64,000 bases of DNA from JAABRU01 sp041390465 (GCA_041390465.1 JAWKPW010000008.1:23284-87283); one strand, 5' to 3'. Shown: positions 25,897 through 34,575, counted from the stretch's first letter. The notes: generated from the letters alone by a model not told the origin. Program-made: numbers and translations.

Positions 25897-26120
25897 TATG
25901 CGGCTTCCAGTTCAAGGTATATGTCATTCTTTAAGGAATTTGCTGCATATCTGAGGCAGGCGTTTATATCCTCTTTTGAAAGATGCGGATAATCCTGAAG
26001 TATTTCAGTTTCAGTTACATCGGAAGCAAGCAGTTCAAGAATAAATTCAACAGATATTCTTGTTCCTTTTATCACAGGCTTTCCTCCCAGTATTTTCGGA
26101 TTTGCTGTTATTCTACTCAT
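25896..26120 (-). CDS. DUF433-family antitoxin
   Basis: A 74-residue protein, MSRITANPKILGGKPVIKGTRISVEFILELLASDVTETEILQDYPHLSKEDINACLRYAANSL. This is the complete DUF433 winged-helix signature (NPxILGGKPVIxGTRI). It binds and neutralises the PIN-like partner and usually represses its own operon. I choose ATG 26120, behind AAAGGATATAATA; the earlier Met at 26147 overlaps the probable promoter. It is coupled to the toxin gene. Confidence 0.87.
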   Translation of the reverse strand: MSRITANPKILGGKPVIKGTRISVEFILELLASDVTETEILQDYPHLSKEDINACLRYAANSLKNDIYLELEAA

Positions 26121-26366
26121 TATTATATCCTTTCTGATTAAAATCATACCAGAATAATCTGTTCATTTTTTGCGTCCGGTTATTTTTTTGCATGGCATGT
26201 GGCTTTGACTGCGGTGGGCAAAGAAAAGATTTTGCCACCCTGGCTGCCTTACAAAAATTTAAGCAAAAATAAAATTTGACTTTCGATCAGTCTGTGGAAC
26301 AGGCTGAAAGCCCGCTCCACAGTTATCTGTTGCATACTTTAAAAACCAACGTGGTCATGCAGTGGT

Positions 26367-26513
26367 TTAGTCATCATCACCCCATTCTGCATTCAAATCA
26401 TCCATACTGTCAATAAGCTCCTGAGAACTTTCACTTTCATCAATACTTGTCAAATTGCCGTCATCGTCGTAATGGCTTATACTTCCGTCATCATTTTCGA
26501 AAGATTCTCCCAT
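26367..26513 (-). CDS. Acidic 48-residue protein
   Basis: A small frame with a good ribosome-binding site (AAGGAGGG, 7 nt before ATG): MGESFENDDGSISHYDDDGNLTS... ending LNAEWGDDD. It is very acidic (about 17 Asp/Glu). There is no Cys and no membrane segment. It lies directly 3' of attC-like site E. The family is not recognised. Acidic cassette proteins of this size can be DNA mimics or antitoxins, but there is no evidence for that here. A second start 6 nt upstream would sit too close to the ribosome-binding site. Confidence 0.55.
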   Translation of the reverse strand: MGESFENDDGSISHYDDDGNLTSIDESESSQELIDSMDDLNAEWGDDD

Positions 26514-26539
26514 AAACATACCCTCCTTATTTTGAGTCA

Positions 26540-26623
26540 TGCTAACGTAGAGCTAAACGGTTTGCGGTGTGTAGCGACCGCATGGAGCGGAACCCCACAA
26601 ATCCGCTTGACGTTGGGTTATGC
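26540..26623 (-). other. attC-like site E
   Basis: On the minus strand: R'' GCATAAC, spacer CCAACG, L'' TCAAGCGGAT, stem GGGGTTCCGC..., L' CCGTTTAGC, spacer, R' GTTAGCA. It is 84 nt long. It lies between the 50-residue protein gene and the 48-residue protein gene. Confidence 0.6.
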
Positions 26624-26657
26624 GGTTGCCTGTATTCATTACAGAAGTGTATAACTC

Positions 26658-26692
26658 CTGTTTGTGGTGGGCAAAAAAATGCCCACCACTAC
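26658..26692 (-). terminator. Hairpin after the 50-residue protein gene
   Basis: GTGGTGGGC and GCCCACCAC form a perfect 9-bp stem with an A-rich loop (T-rich on the minus strand). It begins 5 nt after the stop codon of the minus-strand gene at 26697. There is no long T tail, so termination efficiency is uncertain. Confidence 0.5.
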
Positions 26693-26696
26693 CTGC

Positions 26697-26849
26697 TTAA
26701 TCGCCTTTTCCTGACGAGCCTTTGGGAGCAGATTTCTTACCACCTCCCGGTAATGGATATCCGTACTTTCTGATATTCTCCTTGTAGATTTCCCTCTTTC
26801 TTTCTTCTTTGTCCTTTCTAATCTCGCATTCTTCCTGTGATTCAGCCAT
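26697..26849 (-). CDS. Charged 50-residue protein with glycine-lysine tail
   Basis: MAESQEECEIRKDKEERKREIYKENIRKYGYPLPGGGKKSAPKGSSGKGD. A strong AACAGGAGGTAGCAAACT precedes the ATG. The first half is a charged helix and the tail is flexible. The motif KYGYPLPGGG is distinctive, but I do not recognise the family. It is a single-gene cassette between the 96-bp leader repeat (copy 2) and attC-like site E. Confidence 0.6.
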   Translation of the reverse strand: MAESQEECEIRKDKEERKREIYKENIRKYGYPLPGGGKKSAPKGSSGKGD

Positions 26850-26911
26850 AGTTTGCTACCTCCTGTTGTTTTTGTGTTAGGTTCAATCCTCGTTTTCCAA
26901 TATCAGGATTT

Positions 26912-27007
26912 CCTAACGGAGGTTGAACGGCAAACCGGACAGCCGTTTCACCCATAGCATATTTTATGCTTTTTTGCAACTCCCCGGAATGACTGTCCGA
27001 TCCAACG
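26912..27007 (-). repeat. 96-bp cassette leader repeat, copy 2
   Basis: Ungapped 96-bp match (5 differences) to 24835-24930. It again begins at the R' core of an attC-like site (site F, GTTGGAT) and precedes a small minus-strand gene. Two unrelated cassettes therefore share the same attC-proximal leader. Confidence 0.7.
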
Positions 27008-27134
27008 ACAAGCTCACCGGCGCAGAGGGTGGAGGGCCGTTAACGGCAAACTCCCGTCACTCTTAAATCAATTCGTTACCTTCTCAACGTCAACCCGCCG
27101 TAAGCCCCTGTCCGCTTCCAATGACGGGTTATGC
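27000..27134 (-). other. attC-like site F (long form)
   Basis: On the minus strand: R'' GCATAAC, CCGTCATTGGAAGCGGACAG..., a central region of about 80 nt with a GGCCGTTAACGGC dyad, L' CCGGTGAGC, R' GTTGGAT. It is 135 nt long, comparable to the long attC sites of chromosomal integrons. It lies just 3' of the decayed WD40-TIR gene. Confidence 0.5.
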
Positions 27135-28595
27135 CCTTGTTTTAACAACTATTCTTTCATAATTGATTCTATTATCTTCTTCAGTCCATTATCATAAGAT
27201 GGAAATAAATCAACTAATGAAGTTCATAGCTTTTCATGTTCAGAGGAACACTCACAAGTTCTTACAGGAATAATATATATTTTATTTGGTGGATAGTAAT
27301 CAAAAATATTAAAAATCATTTTTTAATTCTTTTTTGAAAAAAATCCAATTCTAGAAACAGAATGATTTGATAGTAATACAATAATTTTTTTGCTGTTTTT
27401 TATTGCATTCTTTATCGCCTTTTCCCATCGCCATCAGCTATAATATTTTTTCTCGATCTTTCCATGCTTTAATATCATTTTCTTTTAGATCATTGTATAA
27501 CTTTTTTGCGATATGCTTCATCATCGCCTTACATGGCTTATAAACACTCTATTTGAGATAGCATCTTTTCAATATTTAATTTGCGTTTATAAAACCTGTA
27601 CAATAAAAGCGACGAAATGTAAAAAAAATCGCAATATGGTAACGATACGCATTTATAGTAAATATAATATCATTTTTTATTTTCTTGTATATATCATCCT
27701 TTATTTCTATTTTTCGTTTTCTTCTTTTTTCTTTTATCTTCAACAGTTTTTATTGTAAATTTTTCGTTTGTTCTTGCCAGTCAATTCTTTTGTATTCATT
27801 ACGATAATCATCTAAAATAGGATGACTTGGAGCTAAACTGTTATCATATTTAATAGATGCGTGTTTATCACCTTTCTGCGAAGGAATATAATATGGCATA
27901 CCTGGTTGATAAACAAACCATTGATCGTGTGGTAACACTACAATTTTAACAAATTGACTACCGTTCTCATTGTCCCATATTCTTACAGTTCCATCAAACT
28001 ACATGAAACAATCTGGTTTTTTGGGGGGTGAAAATTTAAAGGAAGTATTCTTTGATTCATGATCTGAAAATATATTTATTAATTTTCCACTTTTAATTTC
28101 CCATACTTTTTAAAGTGTTGCCATCATTTGAAGCAATTAACTCAGGAATTAAAGCCAAATGATAGACCTTGTATTTCTTCTTCGTCTATAGATAATTTAG
28201 GAATTTCTTGAATCATTCTTCCGCTTTTATTGTCAAAAATCGTAATTACCCTTTCTCTTGTTCCTTTTGTTAATGAGATGATATTACTGCAAACAATTTA
28301 TTATCAGGACTGAATTCAACCCATTCAATTAGAAGAACTCTTTAATGCTATGAATAATATTTCCTGTTTCAACATCTGCAATTCAATGTCACTAATATAG
28401 TGATGCTAAAGGTGTTATTTTTGCTAATTCATTATTGTCTGAAATTGTTGAAGATGATCTTACCACAATCAATCGGGTCATTGGGCTGGATACAACAATG
28501 TTTGGTTTGTTTATTTTTTCTGGTCTTCAGGCTCGAACCCTTCCTAATATTTTTTTGGAGTGCATGAGCATCCTTTTCCGGCTGCCGGCTGATAC

Positions 28596-29390
28596 TTATT
28601 TTTGCATCATCAGTATATCTTCAAGGTTTAACGGAGCACATAATATGCCCATAGCGACAGCAGGGACTTCTCCTGTTGTCCAGTGTTTTCGGACAAAATT
28701 GTGGATCACCCAATACACATCAAGGGTGCGCTGAAGCCCAAAAACCGTTTTGGCATACATGTTTGTGCGCCGTCGAAACGCACTGTTTCGTCGGCGTATC
28801 GCTGCGTTGTTCGCCTCGACATGATTTGCATGGATCTCTGATTCGTCCGGCTTCTGATTCGTTTCCGGATGTTCTTTGAGAGGAGCCTGATATTTCTTTC
28901 GCTTCGGGCCGCGTTTGTGCTTCTGATCGCCTTTATTCTTCACGCGGACTTTTACTCCGCACGGCAACGTTTTCGCCGGACGACCGGGCCTGCCGTTCCG
29001 CAACACTTCAGCACAAAACGCAAAGAGAGTGCTGCCGTAACGACGTTCTCCGTCCGAAAATAACGACAGATCTCCGGATCGGGAAATATATTCGCAGACG
29101 GTCGACATGACTGATTCGAACAGGGCGGCGTCCTTAGTCCCGCACCGCTGATCGATAATGAACCGGCTGCTTCTTTCCATGATCACGGCTGTCCAGCCTT
29201 TCGAGGCTGATGCGTCGGTGCGACTGCCGACAACCGTATAAAGTTCATCACCCTCGAAAACAAGCGAAACAAACTCATGACAGAAGCTGTAAAGCATTAA
29301 TGTCTCTTTCTGATCGCCGAACAGCCGTTCCCATGTCGACACCGTATTCTTATGTATTCCGAGAACGCGGCCGGTCGCACGCAGCCTCAC
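28596..29390 (-). CDS. IS1-family transposase, catalytic part (InsB-like)
   Basis: A frame of up to 264 residues. It opens with the helix-turn-helix end RLRATGRVLGIHKNTVSTWE and contains the DDE-type catalytic domain: D in EGDELYTVVGSR, D in LSLFSDGERRYGS, and the C-terminal HVEANNAAIRRRNSAFRRRTNMYAKTVFGLQRTLDVYWVIHNF typical of IS1. It lacks its own plausible start and joins the zinc-finger frame at 29350-29390. The junction offset here is +1 (or -2), not the -1 used by E. coli IS1, so this copy may be a frameshifted single-ORF transposase. Confidence 0.8.
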   Translation of the reverse strand: MRLRATGRVLGIHKNTVSTWERLFGDQKETLMLYSFCHEFVSLVFEGDELYTVVGSRTDASASKGWTAVIMERSSRFIIDQRCGTKDAALFESVMSTVCEYISRSGDLSLFSDGERRYGSTLFAFCAEVLRNGRPGRPAKTLPCGVKVRVKNKGDQKHKRGPKRKKYQAPLKEHPETNQKPDESEIHANHVEANNAAIRRRNSAFRRRTNMYAKTVFGLQRTLDVYWVIHNFVRKHWTTGEVPAVAMGILCAPLNLEDILMMQK

Positions 29391-29601
29391 CTTCGCTGCG
29401 TATTTTCAATGCCGATGCGACCTTGCTGATCGGTGACTTGAGATCCTGCATCGGGGTGCCGGAGGTTTCGGAAAAGACGTTGCCGCATTCAATGCATTTA
29501 TAAAGGTGGCGTTCGCCGTTATGAACCGTATCGTATTTTTTGAACGGTTCCGTTTCCGAGGAATGACAATCAGGACAATGGAGTTTGGTATCTGTTTTCA
29601 T
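29350..29601 (-). CDS. IS1-family InsA-like zinc-finger frame
   Basis: 83 residues with a zinc ribbon (CPDCHSSETEPFKK... YKCIECGNVF, two CxxC pairs) and then TSGTPMQDLKSPISKVASALKIRSEG, the linker and first HTH helix of IS1 InsA. The reading after EG is out of frame with the InsB-like part. In IS1, InsA binds the terminal repeats and represses, while the fused InsAB' is the active transposase. Confidence 0.78.
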   Translation of the reverse strand: MKTDTKLHCPDCHSSETEPFKKYDTVHNGERHLYKCIECGNVFSETSGTPMQDLKSPISKVASALKIRSEGEAACDRPRSRNT

Positions 29602-30617
29602 GCCCTGAGATTAACACAACTTCAGCCCGGATGAAAACATTTTCAACGGTCGGAGCCCAGTCCCATTTTTTCTATTTTCTTAATTATTTTATTTTTGCTT
29701 TAACATCCATATATGTATCGTAGAACTTTTCATAAATTCCGACTTATATTATCCATATAAATAGAAGTTGCTAATATTTTTGAATTGTCTTGATTAAAAT
29801 ATATATCGTTTTTTGCTAAAAAGTTATTATGATAAATAGCTAATTGGTTCATAAATAAGCCTGATTCAATATCGAAATATTATAATATGTTATATTATTT
29901 TGACTATTATTAATATAAAGATTGCAGAGCAATTTTTTTACCATCTGGACTTACCTTAATTAATGAAGTCGTTTTTTTAAAAAAATGCTTTCAAGATTTG
30001 AATTATGCATATTAATCGTTCTAATTAGTTCACCGGATAATAAAATTCAAACAGAAATTTTAGCCTCATCATTAAGAGTAACAATTTGATTTCCTTTATT
30101 GACAAAGGATACAGAAATAAGTTTTCTTTTTGATTCTTCAACAGAGCGAAATCAAATAGAACTGATTGAAACGTTCCTATCATTTACTCCCTTTAAATTG
30201 TTCACAGAACTTTTCAATAGACCTATATTTGTTTTCATTTGCAATCGATAATGCAAAAAGATTTTGAGAAAACAAGTATACGATAAGTGTGGTCAACATG
30301 ATTTAAATTTATTCATCGTTCCCCTTTGTTTTACCATTTCTTATTTCAGACCAACATAAATATCAGTCATATTTTCGAGAGAAATGTAAATGGGGAAAAA
30401 GCTGTATTCATATTGCTCCAATTAATATCTATTCTGAATGTTCTGGGGGCATAACACTGAGTTAAGCAGCGGATCGGAAAAAAAAGACTCCTCCCGCCCT
30501 GCCCCACGGCAGTCCACTTCAACGCATGGTTGTACAGGAGGCCCTGCTCCGGATGCCGGGTTTGGCATGATTTGTGCTATAGGGAAAAGTACCTCCCCCT
30601 CCTGCCCGGAGGGCTTT

Positions 30618-30699
30618 CGTGCAACGCAGAGGTAAGCGGCCGCCGGGGCTGGGGCGAGCTTGCGGGCGGGAGCCCCGGTCCCTTGACAAACTGGTTAAA
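30618..30699 (-). other. attC-like site H
   Basis: On the minus strand: R'' ATTTAAC (exact RYYYAAC), spacer CAGTTTG, L'' TCAAGGGAC, a strong GC stem CCGGGGCT / AGCCCCGG, L' CCGCTTACC, R' GTTGCAC. A second half-site (GTTATGC, 30449-30455) lies further 3', so the junction may contain a longer or duplicated site. The GC content contrasts sharply with the AT-rich flanks. Confidence 0.5.
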
Positions 30700-30711
30700 T
30701 TTATCTTAACT

Positions 30712-31730
30712 TTAATGTATTTATTGTGTTATAGCTATCTTCATGTATTTTTCACAATCTCTGTATAGCTGATCATCTTGTGTTAAGATGATCTTATCAT
30801 ATTTTATAAAAAAGAAAGTATTATCATATCTGAAATATCATTTTTTTTCCATTTTTTTGCTTCATGCCCAATTTTTCTTAAAAATCTATTCAATCTTTCA
30901 AATATATACATAGCCTGTTGTTCTGTTATGTTAATGTTTTCTTTAAAGCTTTACGTAAATTCTCATTTTTATTTTTTGTGCTACTTCTTGGGTAAACTTG
31001 TCACTTTTAATTAAACCTAAAATGCTTTGATTGTTATTAATTAATCTACTCGCTTTTAAAGATGTATCATTTTCTAATATTTCATCTTTTTCGATGGTAT
31101 GTGACATAATGAGCGGACAAAATCAATTTGAGATATTTATATAACATTTTATTAAATTCATCTTTTACTATTTTTTCATTATTCTCATTGTTGAAATATC
31201 CATTTGTAAGTTTAGTGAAAAGTAATTATATATGTTAGTTTTTTTGAACATTCCATCAAGATTATAAAGAAAAACTCCCATTAATTGATTTTTATCTTCA
31301 GTATTAAAATCATATTCAGTTTTTAAAATAAATTATATTGCATTAAGCAATAAAATAAGATAAAAATAAAGAAATTGAGATTCAATATCAGTTTTTTCTC
31401 TCTATGAAAGAGCAATCCAACTTTTTTAATTTCTAAATCTTCACGTTATTTTCAACTGCAAGAATGAAATTTTCTAACATTTTAAATGGATGAATTGTAC
31501 CTAGATATCAATTATTTCAATTTTTTATCTTCAATATGTAAGGCATTGAACTATTTTTTAGGTTCTGTTTGAAAATGAACAGAATAATTCTAAAAAGAAA
31601 TACTTGATATCAAAATCCTATTATTTTTGGAATGTTCTTCCATCTCATCATAGGAAAGTTTAAATCTGTTCCATCTTCATCATTAACCTTAGCCCAAATT
31701 ATATAAAATATTTGTATCGATTACAGATTC
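30712..31730 (-). pseudogene. Decayed PIN-domain protein
   Basis: On the minus strand a PIN-type first strand, CLESVIDTNILYNLG (about 31720-31675), is followed by frame-broken text. Then come MSHTIEKDEILENDTSLKASRLINNNQSILGLIKSDKFTQEVAQKIK (31110-30960) and a C-terminal KIGHEAKKWKKNDISDMIILSF with KIILTQDDQLYRDCEKY (30880-30740), resembling the third and fourth acidic positions of a PIN nuclease. Frameshifts are numerous. The gene occupies the cassette between attC-like sites G and H. Confidence 0.4.
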
Positions 31731-31751
31731 CAGGCATCTTTTTCTCTATAA

Positions 31752-31820
31752 TTCTAACAACAAGTTAAGCGATTTTGCCGTCCCGATGGGGGCGGCAATC
31801 GCTTGAACGATGGGTTATGG
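31752..31820 (-). other. attC-like site G
   Basis: On the minus strand: R'' CCATAAC, spacer CCATCGT, L'' TCAAGCGATTGCCG, hairpin of CCGCCCCC/GGGACGG, L' CGGCAAAATCGCTTAAC, spacer TTGTT, R' GTTAGAA. It is 69 nt long, with long matching arms (AAGCGATT / AATCGCTT). One of the most convincing members. Confidence 0.65.
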
Positions 31821-31829
31821 TTTTATTTT

Positions 31830-32400
31830 ACGTTTAATGCTTTCACAACCACCGGTTGCCCCTGCCCCATGAAGTATGGGTTCTTCAATATTTTTTCTTA
31901 TTAAGTGTTATTTCTGTCCTGACTGTTTTTTTGCCTAACACATAGTTTTCTATAGCATTTAAAGCATATTATTTATTAATTCTGACAATGCTTATGTCAG
32001 TATTTTTTTATCCATTAATATATTAGGCAATAATAATTCACGCATAAGCATTATACACAGATAATGAAATATAAGGATGAACAAAAGGTTTATTATGTTC
32101 TGTATCTTCTGCAAAGAACATTAAAAATTTTTTACCTTCTGAAGTTATATTTTTACATAATCATTACAATATTCTGATAACAGGTTGTTAATAGTGTTTC
32201 TTAAAACACTGTTTAAAACATAAAAAGCATATTCATTATTAATTGCCTGATATTCTTTAATTATATTATTATTATTTAACGAAACGGACTATCTTCCATT
32301 AGGCCAGAATTTTTAACAGGAGAATTATCTTCAAAACATAGCAAATGCTTTTCTGTCTGTCAGTCATTTCATTAAAAAACAACATCATATCATTATTCAT
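31830..32400 (-). pseudogene. Unidentified decayed reading frame
   Basis: Minus-strand fragments such as NNDMMLFFNEMTDRQKSICYVLKIILLL, EYQAINNEYAFYVLNSVLRNTINNLLSEYCNDYVKI and KCYRKLCVRQKNSQDRNNT look like protein but sit in different frames, with stops between. No family is recognised. It shares a cassette with the small membrane protein at 32410 and may be its broken neighbour. Confidence 0.3.
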
Positions 32401-32409
32401 TTTTAATTA

Positions 32410-32613
32410 TTATCTGCTCATTTCTTCTTTTTCAGCAAGTTCATGTGTTGCTTTATCCTGTTTTTCCTTTTTTTCTTTTTGTTTTACTTTGATATAATGC
32501 GATAGACCTATAATAAATAAAACTCCGTCCAATATACATATAATAAAGTATATTTTCACCAACATGATTTGCCAAATATCATGAGGCAATGCACCAACAA
32601 AAGAAAAAAGCAA
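32410..32613 (-). CDS. Small membrane protein with charged tail
   Basis: 67 residues: one or two hydrophobic stretches (IWQIMLVKIYFIICILDGVLFIIGL) followed by a highly charged tail (KVKQKEKKEKQDKATHELAEKEEMSR). No clear ribosome-binding site is seen and the upstream sequence also reads as hydrophobic text in another frame, so the N terminus may be truncated by a frameshift. Function unknown. Confidence 0.4.
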   Translation of the reverse strand: MLFSFVGALPHDIWQIMLVKIYFIICILDGVLFIIGLSHYIKVKQKEKKEKQDKATHELAEKEEMSR

Positions 32614-32798
32614 CTATAAAAGACATAGTTATAGAAACAAGATAGCAACATTTCGTAGGCTCCTTGAATAAATCTTTTTATTAAAGATATAAAATCTTTG
32701 ACTTTTCAGATTCTATTCCTGTAGTCATCCCAGTCGCCTTGTTGTTATATGTTTAAAACGCAACCAGTTGTTATGCGGACCCCATGTCCGCATTTTAT

Positions 32799-32984
32799 GC
32801 ATATAGATATATATGCTGGCATATAATACTATATACTTGGCATATAGTATTATATGCCAGCACAGCATACAGATATATATGCTTTCGAAAAATCTGTCAG
32901 GCATATAGTACTATATGCAAATCCCAAAAGCATATAATACTGTATGCTTTTCTGAAAAAACACAAAGTATATAGTATTATATGC
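32799..32984. repeat. Cluster of seven 18-bp palindromes
   Basis: Seven copies of GCATATAGTACTATATGC or close variants start at 32799, 32819, 32840, 32865, 32901, 32930 and 32967. The copy at 32901 is a perfect 18-bp dyad. Most variation is in the central four bases. The linkers between copies differ, so the palindromes, not a longer tandem unit, are conserved. There is no gene in 32620-33229. A GC dyad (ATGCGGAC/GTCCGCAT, 32772-32792) precedes the cluster. It is a candidate multi-site operator or partition-type binding array. Confidence 0.85.
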
Positions 32985-33229
32985 AAATATGAAAACCATA
33001 TCTTTGTGCATAACGTCCAGATTTTTTTCGTTACAAAAATCCCTTTGACTGACAGTCTCAGAAGATTTTCCTGCCCTTTCTGCGGGTAAGCAGCAGGAGA
33101 GGCAGGACGCGCGGGACTTGACCCGTTGACAACTCCCGCTGATAAACGGCTCCGGGAGAGTATTACGTGCAAATCACTCCCGCTGAGAAACAGGGAACAT
33201 CAATTCAATACCTGTATCCTGTGGTGATG

Positions 33230-34575
33230 TCAAGGCACAGATGCAGGATCAGCAAAAACTTCGCTCTTTTCCTTCAGACCGATGCCCAAAGTTTTCAGTT
33301 CAGCCAGCACCGGTTCATAAACTTCCGGCATGACAGGCCGCTGAACCCCTTTGACTGAAATTTTGCCTTCCAGAATATTTTTGACCGCAATGGCAGCGGG
33401 AAGTCCCACTGTCCGGGACATGGAAGTATCCCCGCCCGGAATGCCTTTGTCCACCATCGTTGCAGCAATCTTCTCCTTTTTCCCGTCCGGATATTGGGCA
33501 GAGAATTCATGATGCTGAATGAGCATATCAATCTCTTTTTCTCCGTACACCAGCTTTTCCCGCAGCAGATGGGCAAACATGTCAAACAGGGATGCTTTTT
33601 CCAAAGGCAGATGCCGATCATCCAGAAGTCCAAGCCATTCCATTTTTTTGATGGTCACGGAATATTCCGGCAGGTTCAGAAAGGTGGCAATATGGCGGGG
33701 CAGATGTTTTCCCCGAAATCCAATTTTTTTTGCCAGGGCTTTGGCCGGAGTGAGTCTGCGGAAGTCAAAGATTTGGTTTCTGTCCAGCAGCCCCAGCCGC
33801 TTGAAGCCGTCCCCGAGGATTCACAATGCCCCATTTGCATAGGGTTCCCCGGTACATGGACTGTGGATTCAGTGCCGTAGATTTTCCTGTACGGCAGCTT
33901 ATCCCGGTTCACATATGCCTCATAAATCCCCGCATCCGGAATATCAATGAACCGGTAATGCTGAAAGAGCTTTTCCGCAGGAATGTCAATGATTTTTCCC
34001 TCTTCCATGTATCTGCCGTCACTCAAAGCCGCGAGCATCACGCCGAGAGGACTCCAACTGAATTTGTATCCAAAGGGATTGCTGTTGCATTCCGGAGCGG
34101 GAAGTCCGCCGCAGTAAGAATAAAAAGAAGTAATGGTTCCGCCTGCTTTGCGCACCCGGTCAATCACCCGCATGGCCGCCATATGGTCAATGCCCGGATC
34201 CACGCCGATTTCATTGAGAAACAGCAGATTCTTTTTTCGAACTTCCGCGTCCAGCGCTTCCATTTCCGGTTTCACATAGGAGGTGGTGACAAGGTGTCTG
34301 CCATGCGCCAGACACTGTTTTGCCACCTGAATATGATGAATCCAGGGCAGGAGACTGATGACAATGTCAGCAGCGGAAACGCTCTGACTGAGTTTTTCCG
34401 TGTTTTCCACCTGCAAGGTTTCTGCATTGCCCCGCGCATGATCTCCCACCAAATGCTGTGCCCTGTCCAAAGTGCGGCTGGCAACCGTTACACTGACATC
34501 GGGCAGTTTCAGCAAATATCTGACCAAAGGCCGGGCCACAAATCCGGCGCCCAGCACCAGAATGTTTTTTTTCAT
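33230..34575 (-). pseudogene. Saccharopine dehydrogenase-like oxidoreductase, one frameshift
   Basis: The N-terminal frame has the Rossmann motif ILVLGAGFVARPLVRYL, SLLPWIHHIQVAKQCL, TTSYVKPEMEALD and NEIGVDPGIDHMAAMRVID, the saccharopine reductase/dehydrogenase pattern. Near 33812-33820, within a run of G, the frame shifts. It then continues GDGFKRLGLLDRNQIFDFRRLTPAKALAKKIGF and joins the clean C-terminal frame KKMEWLGLLDDRHLPLEKASLFD... to a stop at 33230. Corrected length is about 448 residues, normal for the family. A single homopolymer shift in otherwise intact sequence could be a sequencing error. The substrate in this organism is unknown (lysine or polyamine-type metabolism). Confidence 0.8.

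Larger units (their letters stand above)
28483..29658 (-). mobile_element. IS1-family insertion sequence
   Basis: About 1.18 kb holding the two transposase frames below. Imperfect inverted ends can be aligned: GGGCTGGATACAACAATGTT at 28483 and, on the other strand, GGGCTCCGACCGTTGAAAATG from 29658 inward. No flanking duplication was found, so the exact boundaries are approximate. The insert has a visibly higher G+C than the AT-rich cassette around it and interrupts the WD40 coding region. Confidence 0.7.
27149..30300 (-). pseudogene. Decayed WD40-repeat protein with C-terminal TIR domain, split by an IS1-family element
   Basis: Read on the minus strand in several frames: a signal-like start (LTTLIVYLFSQNLFALSIAN, about 30290-30230); scattered WD repeats (KVWEIKSGKLINIFSDHESKN near 28100, FDGTVRIWDNENGSQFVKIVVLPHDQW near 27960); a hydrophobic segment (about 27640); then TIR-domain blocks NDLKENDIKAWKDREKIL, WEKAIKNAIKNSKKIIVLLSNHSVSRIGF, KKELK, PPNKIYIIPV and LVDLFPSYDNGLKKIIESIMKE to a TAG at 27149-27151. 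TIR domains cleave NAD or signal in immunity, and WD40-TIR fusions are known predicted sensors. Many frameshifts and the IS at 28483-29658 make it non-functional. It occupies one cassette between attC-like sites H and F. Confidence 0.6.

Noticed and set aside
30438..30635. Plus-strand 65-residue protein
   Set aside because: It is repeat-like, lies in the attC-like junction H, has no ribosome-binding site and has no protein-like pattern.
32799..32984. CRISPR array
   Set aside because: The repeats are 18-bp palindromes with spacing of 20-37 bp start to start, so spacers would be 2-19 bp and irregular. No cas genes are near.
33230..33658. Independent 142-residue gene
   Set aside because: It is the C-terminal part of the saccharopine dehydrogenase-like protein; the text between 33658 and 33815 continues it in frame upstream of its first Met.
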